A program made the translations under genes and the position numbers. DNA of 64,000 bases from Drechslerella dactyloides (Eukaryota > Ascomycota > Orbiliomycetes > Orbiliales > Orbiliaceae). The stretch is taken from NCBI GenBank assembly GCA_020064725.1, contig JAGTWJ010000002.1, positions 3,844,001 to 3,908,000 of the forward strand. Reading direction: 5' to 3'. The notes beneath the pieces were generated by a model. It did not search any database. It was not told the origin of the DNA and was given only the letters and a program-made list of their open reading frames with translations. Below are positions 50,313 to 62,100 of this stretch, one piece after another (the stretch's first letter is position 1; every line of letters begins with the position of its first letter).

Positions 50313-51267
50313 ATGGGAAACCAGAGTTCGCAGATGATAGATAGCATCGTATCCGGGTCGAATTTCGACCGGGACGAGGTTGACAGATTAAGAAAACGCT
50401 TCAGTATGTCTTCTCTTGGGTCATGCGTGACCCCTCTTTTTGTCAAGCCACTTGTCCGCAGCTTCATCAGCCACCTTCCTCGTCTGCTTATCTATGGCGC
50501 AGCTAACCAATCCACCGCATCTTAGTGAAACTCGACAAAGTATGAATATTAACACTTTCGCTAAGTTTATATCTATCATGTATCGTCGATATCTGAGCGC
50601 TGAACGGAAATACCTGCTGCTAGGATAACTCGGGTACCATCGAACGGGATGAGTTCCTGTCTCTCCCCCAGGTTTCATCAAACCCTCTCGCGACTCGGTA
50701 TAGCCCTGACACCGCTTGTCTCTGCTGATCGTTCGAGTCCGAAAAGCTGATTAGGCATCGCTTGTAGAATGATCGCAATATTCGATGAAGACGGCGGCGG
50801 CGACGTCGATTTCAAAGAATTCGTCACCGGCCTGTCTGCGTTCTCGTCGAAAGGAAACAAGGAGGAGAAGCTACGTTTTGCATTCAAAGTGTACGATATT
50901 GATCGCGACGGGTACATTTCGAACGGAGAGCTGTTTATCGTGTTGAAAATGATGGTTGGCAGCAACTTGAAGGACCATCAGCTGCAGCAGGTACAGCCCG
51001 ACTGATTTCGGACCTCTGACATGGAAGCCTGAGAAATATCAGACAATCGCTGACCTTGGGATCGTTGGTGTGACTGTCATAGATCGTTGACAAGACAATT
51101 ATGGAGGCGGATGAGGACCAAGATGGCAAGATCAGCTTTGAGGAGTTTACCAAGATGGTGGAGAACACTGTGAGTATTGCGCGGCGCTACCCTCGTATCC
51201 CACGAGAAACTTGAAAGCTAACGAATAATAGGATGTATCGATGAGCATGACTCTCGATTCAATCTAG
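50313..51267 (+). CDS. CNB1: Calcineurin regulatory subunit B
   Basis: Six exons: 50313-50403, 50526-50539, 50624-50697, 50768-50990, 51083-51169 and 51232-51267. They join in phase to give 174 residues, the standard length of the family. The second exon is a 14-nt microexon encoding the MKLD(K) entry to the first EF-hand, and without it the frame breaks. MGNQSS at the N-terminus fits the myristoylation consensus (Gly2, Ser6). Four EF-hand loops start at about residues 34 (DKDNSGTIERDE), 66 (DEDGGGDVDFKE), 103 (DIDRDGYISNGE) and 144 (DEDQDGKISFEE), and all keep the Ca-binding Asp/Glu positions. The protein binds calcineurin A and makes the phosphatase respond to Ca2+/calmodulin, controlling Crz1-type transcription factors, stress tolerance and growth. 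No residue looks lost. Confidence 0.95.
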
Positions 51268-52820
51268 ATTATTTCTGCCAATGCAATACTTATAAAGCTT
51301 CGCCTACCGGCCATCATCATCATCGTAGCGCCACCATCAAATTTCTCATTATCCTCTCCGTGTCTGACAGCCTAGAACTACATGGTGTTTTGACGAAAGA
51401 CAGACTCCCAATGCCCACGAAGGCTATCCGGCAGTGCTGCCCTTCGGTTCCACCTGACACACCCCATCGTCCTGCAGGGCGGGCCTTCAATATCTATGTT
51501 TACTTTGACCCTTCTATCCAGTCCTTCATATTTACCACTTTGCTTTTCATCGAGCTATTCCGTTCTATCTTCTTGCTTAGGCGTACTAGGCCATTCAATG
51601 AGTTTTTACAGGTCATCATGACATCATAGACGTTACTTTATCCGTTATTTGTTATGTGTCTAGCAATGAGAGGAGCGTACTCAGCCAGGCCTTCTTGATT
51701 TTCCAAAAGAATCAGAGGCATATTGGCTTGAATTGCTGCAGCCTCCGTGTTAAAACCATATTGTTATCGCCTCTCCTTGTCTCGTAGACCAGAAGCTAGA
51801 CGCTCGTCCGCCTCTCCACTGTTGACCCGGATCCATGGATATTGGAGGAGCGATTGGCGAGCGATTGGCGTGGCTCTTCTATCACGTCTCGAACAGAAGC
51901 AATACGTACTTAGGCGAAGCCGTATCCGCGTAGGTCATATCTAGTTGGCCTCGAGACTAGGTCATATCCATTTCTTCAGCGTTCTCGCGCTGAATTGAGA
52001 TCAAGGCCTCCCAGAAGGTCAACGATGGTGAACAGAACATGCATATCGCCAATGAACTTAGTACCTACCTTCGTGCGATCTGGTTTACGAGACCAGTACC
52101 TACCATAGATCTCCTGGAGTTCACAGAGTACGTAGCTGCCAGGTCCCCCAAGTTGTGACCAGTAGATGCCTGCAACTCCCAGCCAGGGTGCCCAAGATCT
52201 CGATAGAATCGCCCCGGGCTGACATACCATTTATGATTATTCGAACTTCAAACTCTGGGTCTGCCGGGTGGCTTCTACTGCCAGCCGACTCCCAGGACAG
52301 CTGGCACACAGGCCTAGTTATATTACAAGGCACAGATCGGAGAGAAATAAGCATCATCGTTGTATCTTACATCTTTATGATGCCAATTAACGTCCAGGTA
52401 TTTAACTGCCTGCAGCCAGTCATGCGCAACGCCCTATCGAGTCTCAGGTCACATCGGACATTACGTCAAACTTGCAGTCTGACGGCGTTGCATTCTCATA
52501 CGGCAGCTGAGGCATATTGCATATTGATCTGCTGCGATACGGTCACGGTTAAAATGTTATGACACGACAGTGCACGATTACGATACTCTTGTCCTACAGA
52601 GGATACACAGAGTCACTACTGTTGTGGGCTATGAGATGACATATCATTGACTAATCCTGAATAACAAGAGTATAGGGATCGATACCGAAACCCAGCATGA
52701 TCACCCATCTAGACTAAAATCTCCAGCTTCAGTTTCGGAAAAAGTAAGATGATCAGGTAATCCCCATCCATAGCTCATCTGAGTAATTAAGTAAGCAAGC
52801 AACAGACCGAATCGATCCGT
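51268..52820. other. Intergenic region between convergent CNB1 and eEF1B-gamma genes
   Basis: This holds the 3' flanks of both genes. The first 350 bases look like the CNB1 3' UTR. No gene, clear repeat or RNA was found. Confidence 0.55.
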
Positions 52821-54534
52821 TTACTTGAAGACCTTGCCGTCAGCGTGAAGGTACTCCTTGCCGTTGACGGTGATGGGCTTGTCCCAGGACCACATGCTGG
52901 CAACGAACTCCTTGTCCTCCTCCTTGGTGGCGTCGAGCTTGGTGAACTCGTAGCTCTCCCAGTCGGGAGCGACGTCAAACGCCGGCTGTGCGTCTTGTCC
53001 ACGGATCAAGAATGCACCCTGGACGATGGAGTTATTGCTCTCGCCGTAGACTGAGCATGCACCGAAGATGTACTTGCGGCTAGCCTCGAGGCGGTTGAAG
53101 AAGCCACCGATCAAGTTGGAGGTCATGAAGACCATTGTCAGCTCGTCGTTGTACTTGTAGTCAACCTTCCACAGAGACCACTCAGCTGGGTTGTAGTGTT
53201 CCCAGAACCACGGGAGGGCGACTGGGCGGGTATCGTTGTTGGAATATTGACGCTTCCAGTCGTCAAGAACCATCTCGGCACGGCCAAGAGCCTCGAGAGG
53301 GTGCTTGGGCTTGGGGGCGGGCTTGTCTTCCTCCTCCTCTTCAGCCTCTGGAGCCTTCTCCTTCGGCGGCGCAGCAGCCTTGGGAGCTGGGGCGGCCTTG
53401 GGGGCCTTGGGTGGTGGGGTGTACTTGACCGCCTCCTTGATGAATTCAAACTTGCCAGCATACGAGGTGTGGTTGGCGATGGTAGCCCACCATCTGGAGA
53501 AGTTAGGGTACGACGCGCGGAAGGGAGCGTCGAAGACCTATTTGTTGTATATTAGTACAAGTCTTGCAGACTAGCTAAATTCAGTAGCGGGCGAACTCAC
53601 GTATTTGAATCCCTTGGAAACGATTCCAGCGAGGAAGAAATCGGCAGCGCTGATTCGCTCTCCAACGAGATAGGTACAAGTGAGGAGGTGCTGGTCGATG
53701 ACCTTGATCTGGGCCAAGGAGGTGGCCTGAGCAGACTCGACGTTCTTCTTGTTGTACGGGCTCTGGCCAGTCAGGGGACCGAACCAGTTGCCAATAGTCG
53801 GTAGGACCTCAGCGGTACCGAAGCTCATCCACTTGAGGATCTGAGCATATCTGCCAAGGACGTCGAGTTAGCTCCACTCAGGCTACGGCAACAGTGAGTC
53901 ATGGTAGAGCTTACTCTTGCTTGTTCTTTCCCAGAAGGGTGGTCTTCTCGTTCTGCGAGGTGACTGTATCACAGCGTCAGTATGGCATTCTCCAACCGAC
54001 AGCATAAACTTCAGTTCTTTCAGAGCTTGGTGTATGCAGTTGGTTTCGAGTGGAACCAGTCTATATCGACGGTTTCCACTTGAGGACCAGCACTCAGAAG
54101 GTAATATTCTCAACAAGGATTGTATTTCTTCAGACAGGGATAAACTGAAAAATAGACAAGAATGTTCATCATTGTGCCTGCTCATGTAATAGATTGTGAA
54201 TCACAGAAGTATAAAGGTAATTTATATCACGTACGGTAGATGGCGATGGCAAGAGACTCGGTGAGAACGAAGTCACCCTGCTGGAAGAAGGGGATCTTCT
54301 TCAGCGGGCTCTTGCTCACCAAGGACTCTGGAAACTTGTCATGAATGAGAGTTTCCTCAAGCTTGACGTCAAGGCCATTCTCCTTGGCGATGGACAGGAT
54401 GCCGACAGTGCGGGAGTTCTCCTGCAGCAGAAAGAAAACGATTAGTGTCTCTAGCACGTAACAGCAGCGCATCAGGAAGACAAAGTGGATCGGTGATAGC
54501 ATACCGCGTAGGAGTAAAGTGTTCCGAAACTCAT
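52821..54534 (-). CDS. CAM1/TEF4: Translation elongation factor 1-gamma (eEF1B-gamma)
   Basis: Five exons: 54534-54505, 54421-54235, 53963-53915, 53850-53601 and 53537-52821. They join in phase to give 410 residues, normal for the family. Residues 1-80 form a GST-N-like domain (SKSPLKKIPFFQQGDFVLTES) and about 90-205 a GST-C domain (YLVGERISAADFFLAG is the typical motif). A Pro/Ala/Lys linker with a short Glu run spans about 212-252, and the EF1G domain fills 250-410 (LPWFWEHYNPAEWSLWKVDYKY). In yeast the two paralogues are CAM1 and TEF4. The protein scaffolds the eEF1B complex that recharges eEF1A with GTP. The donor of intron 2 was chosen as GTACGT because it gives IYLTSQNEKTTLLG, as expected from relatives. 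Intron 2 is long (271 nt). The gene shares a 433-bp promoter with the uS9m gene. Confidence 0.95.
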
Positions 54535-54967
54535 GATTGCGAATTATGTAGGGCGGTCGTCAGTGGGTATCAAAGAAAATAAAAAGTTGCTGACGATGTC
54601 GATGAGAAGAAGAGGGGACGAAGGAGGGGCACTGTGGACAATTTTTTTCTTGCCAGCATTTGACTCAAAATTTCAATGAGGGGCAACACATTGTGGTCCG
54701 CCGCCCCGCTAGCCTGATGCGGACTAGCACCTGCATTTTTTGCATGACGGCTGTTCCTCGCGCCATTGAATTGCAACCTCACGTTTTCAACCCGTCGACA
54801 AAGTTACTCCGACGAGTCCCAGAAACGCCAACGTCATCGCTCACTTGGTCCTCCAAAACTGCTCCATCTCAGTAGCTGGAGCTGCCTGTGGTCTGCGGGC
54901 GCTCCCGCAGCAGAGAGGATCAGACAATTGACCCGCTATCACCTGCATCCCACACGCCAACCTCACG
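54535..54967. promoter_or_regulatory. Bidirectional promoter, eEF1B-gamma and uS9m
   Basis: Only 433 bp separate the divergent start codons of a cytosolic elongation factor and a mitochondrial ribosomal protein. No ORF with family resemblance lies here. On the minus strand there is a C/T-rich leader near 54570-54620. Confidence 0.65.
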
Positions 54968-56135
54968 ATGCCGGCAACGCGAAATCTCTTCTCGATGACA
55001 TGCTGCCTCCGGGCCCTGCTAGAAGATCTCAGTTTCACCAGGAAGCCGTTGAGGACAGCAGCGATTCGCCCGAGGATACTACCGTCATACTACCAAGTCA
55101 GATCCTTTGCTGCAACTCCTCAACGACTACAGTCCGAAACAGAAGTATCTGTGTTCGAAGAAGAAGATGTCGCGGATCAAGACGAAAGCGAGGAAGCTGG
55201 ACCGATCAATGCTGGCTCACTCACCAGCAGATCAAGGGAACTCAGAGGAAAGGATACCAGTATGGAGGACGAATTTCAACTACCTCCGAATACGAGGATT
55301 GTGCCAGCTTCGCCCTCATACTTTACAACCAATGCTGCATTCTACGACACTTGGTTCACGCTGAAGGACCTGCTCTACAAATACCAAACGCTGCCTGTAA
55401 TAGAGCCCTCGCAGGTGCCCAGGACAGCTTGGAAGTCGCTAGGTGATTTCAGGAGCATGGCCGGCGGAGGCGTACAATCGTCAAAGTACAAGAAGGTTCA
55501 AGCTGTACTGCAGCGACTGAACAGAATCGACCCAAAACTCATGCCAGATGACGTCAAGACCGCTCTGAACCTCTACAAGAGGCCTGATATGGAGGCTTTG
55601 GCACGCAGAAGACCAAAGATCATCGACCGCTTCGGCCGAGCGCGAGCCATGGGCAGGAGAAAAACGTCAAACGCCGACGCATACCTCGTCGAAGGATCTG
55701 GTGGATGTTACGTAAACGGACGGCCGCTGATGGACATGTTCCCTCGACTGCATGACCGCGAGAGCATCCTTTGGCCACTAAAGGTGACCAACCGGGTGGA
55801 CCGGTACAACATCTGGGCATCCTCGCGAGGAGGCGGAATCACCGGTCAAGCTGGGGCCATCACGCTGGCGGTAGCCAAAGCGCTCATTACACACGAGCCA
55901 CTGCTCAAGCCAGTGCTGAGGAGAGGTAAGCCCTAAGCCGCCTTGCTCCCTTCCCTCCCGTCCCTTTTAGCCTTGTTTGTCTGTCGAATACGTGGGGCGT
56001 CTGTGCAGACCGCTAACGTTACGTTTTTTTGTGTCAACTCTAGCCGGAGTCATCACGAGGGATCCCAGAACCGTTGAGAGGAAAAAGCACGGCAAAGCGA
56101 AAGCAAGGAAGATGCCTGCATGGGTTGCCCGTTGA
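54968..56135 (+). CDS. MRPS9: Mitochondrial small-subunit ribosomal protein uS9m
   Basis: Exon 1 (54968-55925) and exon 2 (56044-56135) join in phase 1 (GTAAGC...CTCTAG) to give 349 residues. Residues 1-55 are rich in Arg/Ser/Leu and include VRSFAATPQR, a good mitochondrial presequence. About 55-210 is a fungal-specific extension. The uS9 domain fills about 215-349, with GRRKT (229-233), GSGGCYVNGRPL, GGGITGQAGA (288-297) and the basic C-terminus RKKHGKAKARKMPAWVAR supplied by exon 2. That tail is the conserved uS9 end that reaches towards P-site tRNA, so the splice is well supported; unspliced reading would stop after GKP and lose it. The protein acts in the mitochondrial 37S/28S-type subunit. 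Confidence 0.93.
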
Positions 56136-59100
56136 GGAGGTATATTATCTCATGTTTTTGTTCTCGCTCTGCACACGTACATGTACCAGTACACATGCAT
56201 ACGTGTGCTTTACGCGTGCTGTACATAACAATACGTTGCATCTCGTCTGTATGTATATTTCATCTTCTTGTCACAAGACCCCTGTGATACCTCTTTTCGT
56301 TCAAAAGCCGCGATTGCCTCGTATTCCATGCGCGTATTTGACAACTCGCAGTGCGGCGCGGTGCACAAACCTCGACTATTTTATGAGAGCTTCATTTCAT
56401 GAAAGCGCGTATCCCGGAAGCTTGAATGGCCGGTCCGGATGAGCAAGCTGGGCAATATGTCGTTACTGGGGAAATCCTGGGGATTCTTGCATGGAAGTCA
56501 GAGCGACTGATGCTGCGTCTCTGGAAGCGAACATTCGAGAAAGAAAACTGGCTGCAACCCTGATCCGTGGAAGCTGATGAGCTGGCCATCGGTCATGCAT
56601 GCCCATGCATCCAGTAATATTTGCAGGAGCGGTCTCCGGACGCTCACGTCTGTCGGCGGACGGCCTAATCGGGACGTCTACATACGCACTATCGTCGTAC
56701 GAGGAAACATGCACCGATGGATTATTATTCGAGGACACCATCTTCTGCTCTGAGGGAGAAGATAGGATGGTCCTAGTACGAATTGTTCCGACCCCCCTCT
56801 CATTTTTTTTTTTTTTTTCAAATCATTTTTGGCAAATATATCTGATGTGACTTTTGCCCGATTGAGGCCACTCAATGTCCGAAATGAGCGAACTTGACGA
56901 CGAAAACGCTTTTATGCAAAAATCAGCTCGTCACGTAACGCATGATATCAATTTTTTAATTCTGCTCATGACAGCTGGAGTAAATTACACTTGTAGCTAG
57001 TGATGCATGCAATATTGCATGCATAATGAACGTGTGCTAACGGCCGAGACCATGTTGACGGGTGCGAACAGGACCCATCCCAGAGGCGAAATTGGCCGCA
57101 ATTCCCCAAAAGAACTAAACGTCGACACCTCTCACCGGCGCTGTCTGTCAAATATCAAATAAGGTTGGGGAAACTGCAAACCTATAACACCGTCTGCTAT
57201 ATTCCGTCTGATGGCAATTTCCGATATCAAGTAAGCATCCGCTAGCCGTGTGGCATCAGAACGTACAAATGGAAAAGTCAGCAGGATTACCCTATCCATT
57301 TGGCCGGCTGCGGGAAGCCGCCCCGGAGCAAGCAGTTTTGTTGAATATATCTGCCGTGTTAACAGTTTTAAAGCTCGTCGGCGCGATCAGGCAGCGACGT
57401 TAACGGTTCCTGTCGGGCGCGCGATGGGGGCGTTCAGACCTTTGGGGTTGAAAGTCGTTAAGACCCGCGTGGCGCGTTTCGAATATGAATGGGGAGAAGT
57501 GCTAAATATAGCAATTCTGGATGACGATTTCCGTTTAATCTATTTTCATTTTAGCTGGAAGGGGAGTTTACACAAAAGCCGGAGTTCGGGCTGCGATATA
57601 TTATTATCTGCTGTCTGTGCGAAAAGCAGCGATTCTTGAGCAGGTTAGTGAGGTGCGCCCACAACGCGGTCCGGTGGGTCGGCGAAGGTTGGATTTTGGC
57701 ATCGGGGCCAGCACGCCAGTTCGGTTAAAAAGCCAGAGCACCCATGTCCAGGGGGCCGAAACAGGGAGACTTTGATCCGGGATTTGGATTGGTGGGAAAG
57801 GGGCCCCCGGGGGGCATGCAGCAGTCCTGGCTATCTTGTGCAGAGTGGTTCGATGGCGTCCGGCAGGCCCAATCCAGCCCTTCTGCAAACCGTCGATGGT
57901 ATATTATTAGCATCTTTGGCACGGGTGCGTTCCGGGACACGGTACATACCATGATCGATATGGGACGAAACTAAAGAAACTAGGGAGCCGAACGTGTCGC
58001 GTCGCGTCGACGGGGCGGGCTGCAGCCGCTGGGCCTAGGCATCTACATCGGATCGCGAGCTCGGCCGGCCGTAGGTAGATTAAGTATCTGCACTTCTCGC
58101 GTCCTTATCAATATAGCGCTATGGGGCCGGGTCGCTATTATATGGCGGGTAGACTCGGTTCCATCTATATCTGAGAATCTAATGGTTTGCTAAGCAATGG
58201 GTCCCTCGAGTCTGTGAAATTCGAAATTGCTGTTAGGCAGCGACAGCGGAAGCTCTTAAGATCTTACCACCGCTGGACTTCGAATTTCTGCACAATATAA
58301 AAGATATTTACTCGATATTACTTATATATAATTATAACGTTGTGCTATTATTCGCGTACCGCCAATATAGGTTTTCGTCTTCGTACAGCATTCGTCGGGA
58401 TCATTCAGCCTGTATTCCGGCGTACGGAATATACTACGCTAGACACTCTCTGGATCTCGTACGCGACGTTAGGACCTTTAGCGGTAAGTCTGGTAGCGCA
58501 AGCGGTGGTGCCTTGTATGCAATAGCAATCTATTGAAATTTTGAAAGTCGGTGCTCACCGACTAGCATCCAACAGTGTCGTATACGAGTATGCACATGCG
58601 TACATTCGCAGAAGCATGTCATGAAGATGGTGCATGAACTTATAAATTTTAATATGCAATTGGGTTATACGAGGCCGGCTACGGCATAGACTGACAGCGC
58701 TACCGACTGCTCGGGTTGCAGTCCAGATCCCCACTTTGGGACAGTGTGTCTGTGACACCAGATGACCAGGGAAAGTTTTATATCGACATCATCTTGCTTC
58801 GATCTCATGTGACCCGACCGGAGTGACAGGTGACCGGGGAAAGGAGATGAGTGTGCAAGGCCTGGGTTCTGCCCCCCCTCGCCGCTTGAATTCCCACAGT
58901 CCGGGTTTTCTGCTCACGAAAAGAGCCTGTCGGGGAATTTTTGTGGCTTTCCAAATCGTCATCGGTGAGAGTGGGAAAGCGAGGGAGAAAAAAAGTAATA
59001 AACCCTGTGGTCGGGTCAAGCAAGGGAAATACGACTGCATATGAGACTAAGATCGATCTCAACTAGCGTATCCATTTATTTGGGACCGCGTCTGCCAGGT

Positions 59101-62100
59101 CCTGCACCACTCGAATCAAAAATACGCGAGAGAAAGAGAGAAAGAGGGCAGAGGGCTAGAGAAGGGTAGGCGTGGGAAGAGAGAAAAGAAATACGCCAAC
59201 TATAATAATAATTTGGAGATGTCGAGACCCATGCTAGCTCATCTTAATATTCCCACTCCAGTGGGTTCCGATATGAGATGCTTCTGTGCGGCCGCCGGAA
59301 TAAGATCCATGTTGGATGCGAAAATAAGGCCGCAAATGCAATTGCATGCAAGAGCGCATCATCGTGCTGCCGTGCCCACTATGGAAGCGACCTTTCTTGT
59401 GAGACATTCATCGTGCACTCTCATATGAAAATAATAGACGGGTTACCGCGCTGGAGGAACCCCGGTCCTGAATAGATGAGACTGGCGTAAGCTTTGTTGA
59501 GGACAGATTGGACAAAAAGTTGCCTAGGACATATCTTAGAATATCGAAGGTGTCTCGAAGGATTCTTACGAGGTGCACAGAAATTTCGTGCAACATGGCA
59601 TGATGATACACACGATCATACCACAGAGCTCCAACTACCTGCGGACCTTCCATTGCTGGGCCGCCCCAGGCGCCATCTTCTTCTCTCACACAGTTGTCTA
59701 ACAGCGGGGAGAGCTCGAGTAAACGCCCAGCTTCCTGACTTCGGAGTCGAGGCATGGGCTGGATCCAAATTAGCCTTTCAGGCCGGGTGCTCTGGATCTG
59801 GGCTGCTTAGCTCCGTGACCTCGGAAAATCTTGACCGGACAAGTCGGTTTGCATGCGTGTATGCACTGCAGGAGTCGACATGCATCTGCAACTGGGGCTC
59901 TTGCTCAGCTGAAGCTAGGGGCGGGGGGGCCTTTGCTCGCTTCCTAAGATTCGATCGGGTTTTCTGGTGGTGGGTTTTTGCTTTTGCCTGGGTGGGATTT
60001 GTCCTGGTGTACGCCCGCCAGCGCCTCGTCTTGGTGGTTCCATTTGTGATGCGGCGTGGAGTGTGCCCGCAGTTCGAGGAAGGACGACGGAAGAATGCGG
60101 TGGGAGTGTGCGGTGATGCCGTCTGGTGCGGTGTTAAAGCAGCAGACACATAAAACTCTCGACGGCATGCTGACTTTGCTTTTCTCTCCCCTCGACCACC
60201 CATCGATCGGGGAACCCAACAGCACTCGAAACCCACCTTTCGCAGCCATCTCCATCGGCCGTCGATATCGTCGGACTTTGGCGGACTGTCCGGCGTCTCC
60301 CACCATCCGGTCTCAGACGCATCGATATCACCTTCCCCAGAACACCCCTTGCATTGCATTCGTGCCAACCGAGAAGGGTTCGCAGCAGATCAGGGCTGCA
60401 GCCAACTAGACGAACGGACGACCATTCTCGAAGAAACGTTTTTCCGGGTCAGCGAGGTAAGGGATCGATTTGAAGCTGGGATCTTGCGCATGCGAACAGG
60501 GGACAACCCGACAGCTTGCCGGCGGCTGCGAGCGCACGATGTTCTTCAATGCAGCGCTGCGGTCTTGGACGTTTGCATCTACTGATGAATTAAACTCGCA
60601 TTGAGGTCGGTCCAGGATGTTTTCCACGCGCTCGCCGCCCTGGTGCACAGGCTATAGCACGGACGCGCTATAGAAAGCAGTCTGAATGCGGTCTCCACTC
60701 TGTCTTTGTTCTCGAAAAGAGAAAGAGCGAAAGACAGGACCGATGCCAACGGCATCTCATTTCCCGCTCGCGCTCTCGCTGTTTGGGCGCATTGAATATG
60801 GTTGAATCCTCTCGCATTGGGATTTTGATTGCGGCGCCCTTAATTGCGGCATCTATATGATGTCAGTCGCTGAGTACGCGGCCGGGAGAGCAGGCTCCAG
60901 AGTCTGTCTGTATGTCCGTTCGTCTGACGGACTGCAGACTGACATGGCGCCCCGTGCGAAGACAACCTAATCAATCAATGTCTCGATGGATATTGCAATT
61001 GCAATGCTCTCTCTCAATATCAGCGACCATGGCCAGCTGCACCACCGCCAATTTGCTGCCTTTTGGCTCGAAATTAATTAAGCGGTTTTGCTTCTTTCAT
61101 CTGGAGCTTCAAGCCACCGAAAAGCAAGCTCGCTAGGCATCTAGCCCACAACAAAAAATAGGTGCAGACCCACCAGCACATTCCCAAATTCGAGGGTGCG
61201 CTGGTGGTATGATGTCTTCTTCGGGCGCAGGTCGAGGGACACAGGGCTGATTGAGGCTACAAGTGACCTCCTGGCCCTTGAAACATTTGGCGGTCCTACA
61301 ATTTGTTGTATCGCGATCTTCTTTCGACATCGGCAATTGCAGACTCAACTGCCCTCTGCCCGCGTCCTCTTTTGCTTTTGCTCCTGTTTCCGTCCGTCCT
61401 GCCGGCTTGCCTACCTGCCTGCCCGTTTTTCTTTTTCGCCTGGCCCTGATTAGCCCCGAACACCAATGACTCGCTGTCGGTTTTTGCTGCTGCCGGCCCC
61501 ATACATGGACCGTATGTGCATCTGCATGTCCGGTACATGGGGTTTCCATCTTGGGCCCCGTAGGCTGCTCGAATCGGCAAGCCCGTATTTTCTAGAAGGA
61601 CCGGGCCTAGAAAAACAAAAGCCAGTGTTTCGCGAGAGCTACACCTGCTCCTTCCCCATGCTCAACTAATCTACGGGCAGAATTATAAAGACGAAGACCA
61701 CTGGGAAAAAGCAAAAGGCGGGCCGTGAAAGGATCAGGAAAGATGGAGAGGGGTGTCTATGCATCCAGCGGGCGTTTTCCTATTGTTTAAATTGTTTTAC
61801 TGACCGCCGCCCATGGTCCAATGTCGCTGGTGTCGCAGACGGCTCTCGTCCTCGCCTGTTGCTTTTCTAGAATCCGCACCTTCGCCCGCATGGTCTTGTC
61901 TTGATCTACAGTGCATGCATGGACTGGGACTGACTCTAAACTTTTCCAGGAACCCCTTGCTCGAACCTGCCTTATTCCTCGAGGGTACGCCTCGCAATTA
62001 CCTACTTATACATATCGTTCAGATTATTCGCATTGTCGCTGCGGTTCTTCGGCCGCTCCGTCATCCTGCTTCCCGCCTAATGCAAGTGCACCTTGGAGAA

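Noticed and set aside
54766..55446. 226-codon plus-strand ORF overlapping the uS9m gene
   Set aside because: It is in a different frame from the uS9 reading, which has a presequence and a complete conserved domain.
59494..60368. Two overlapping antisense ORFs (219 and 196 codons)
   Set aside because: Each is the shadow of the other, with Trp/Cys-rich or random composition, no domain and no splice structure.
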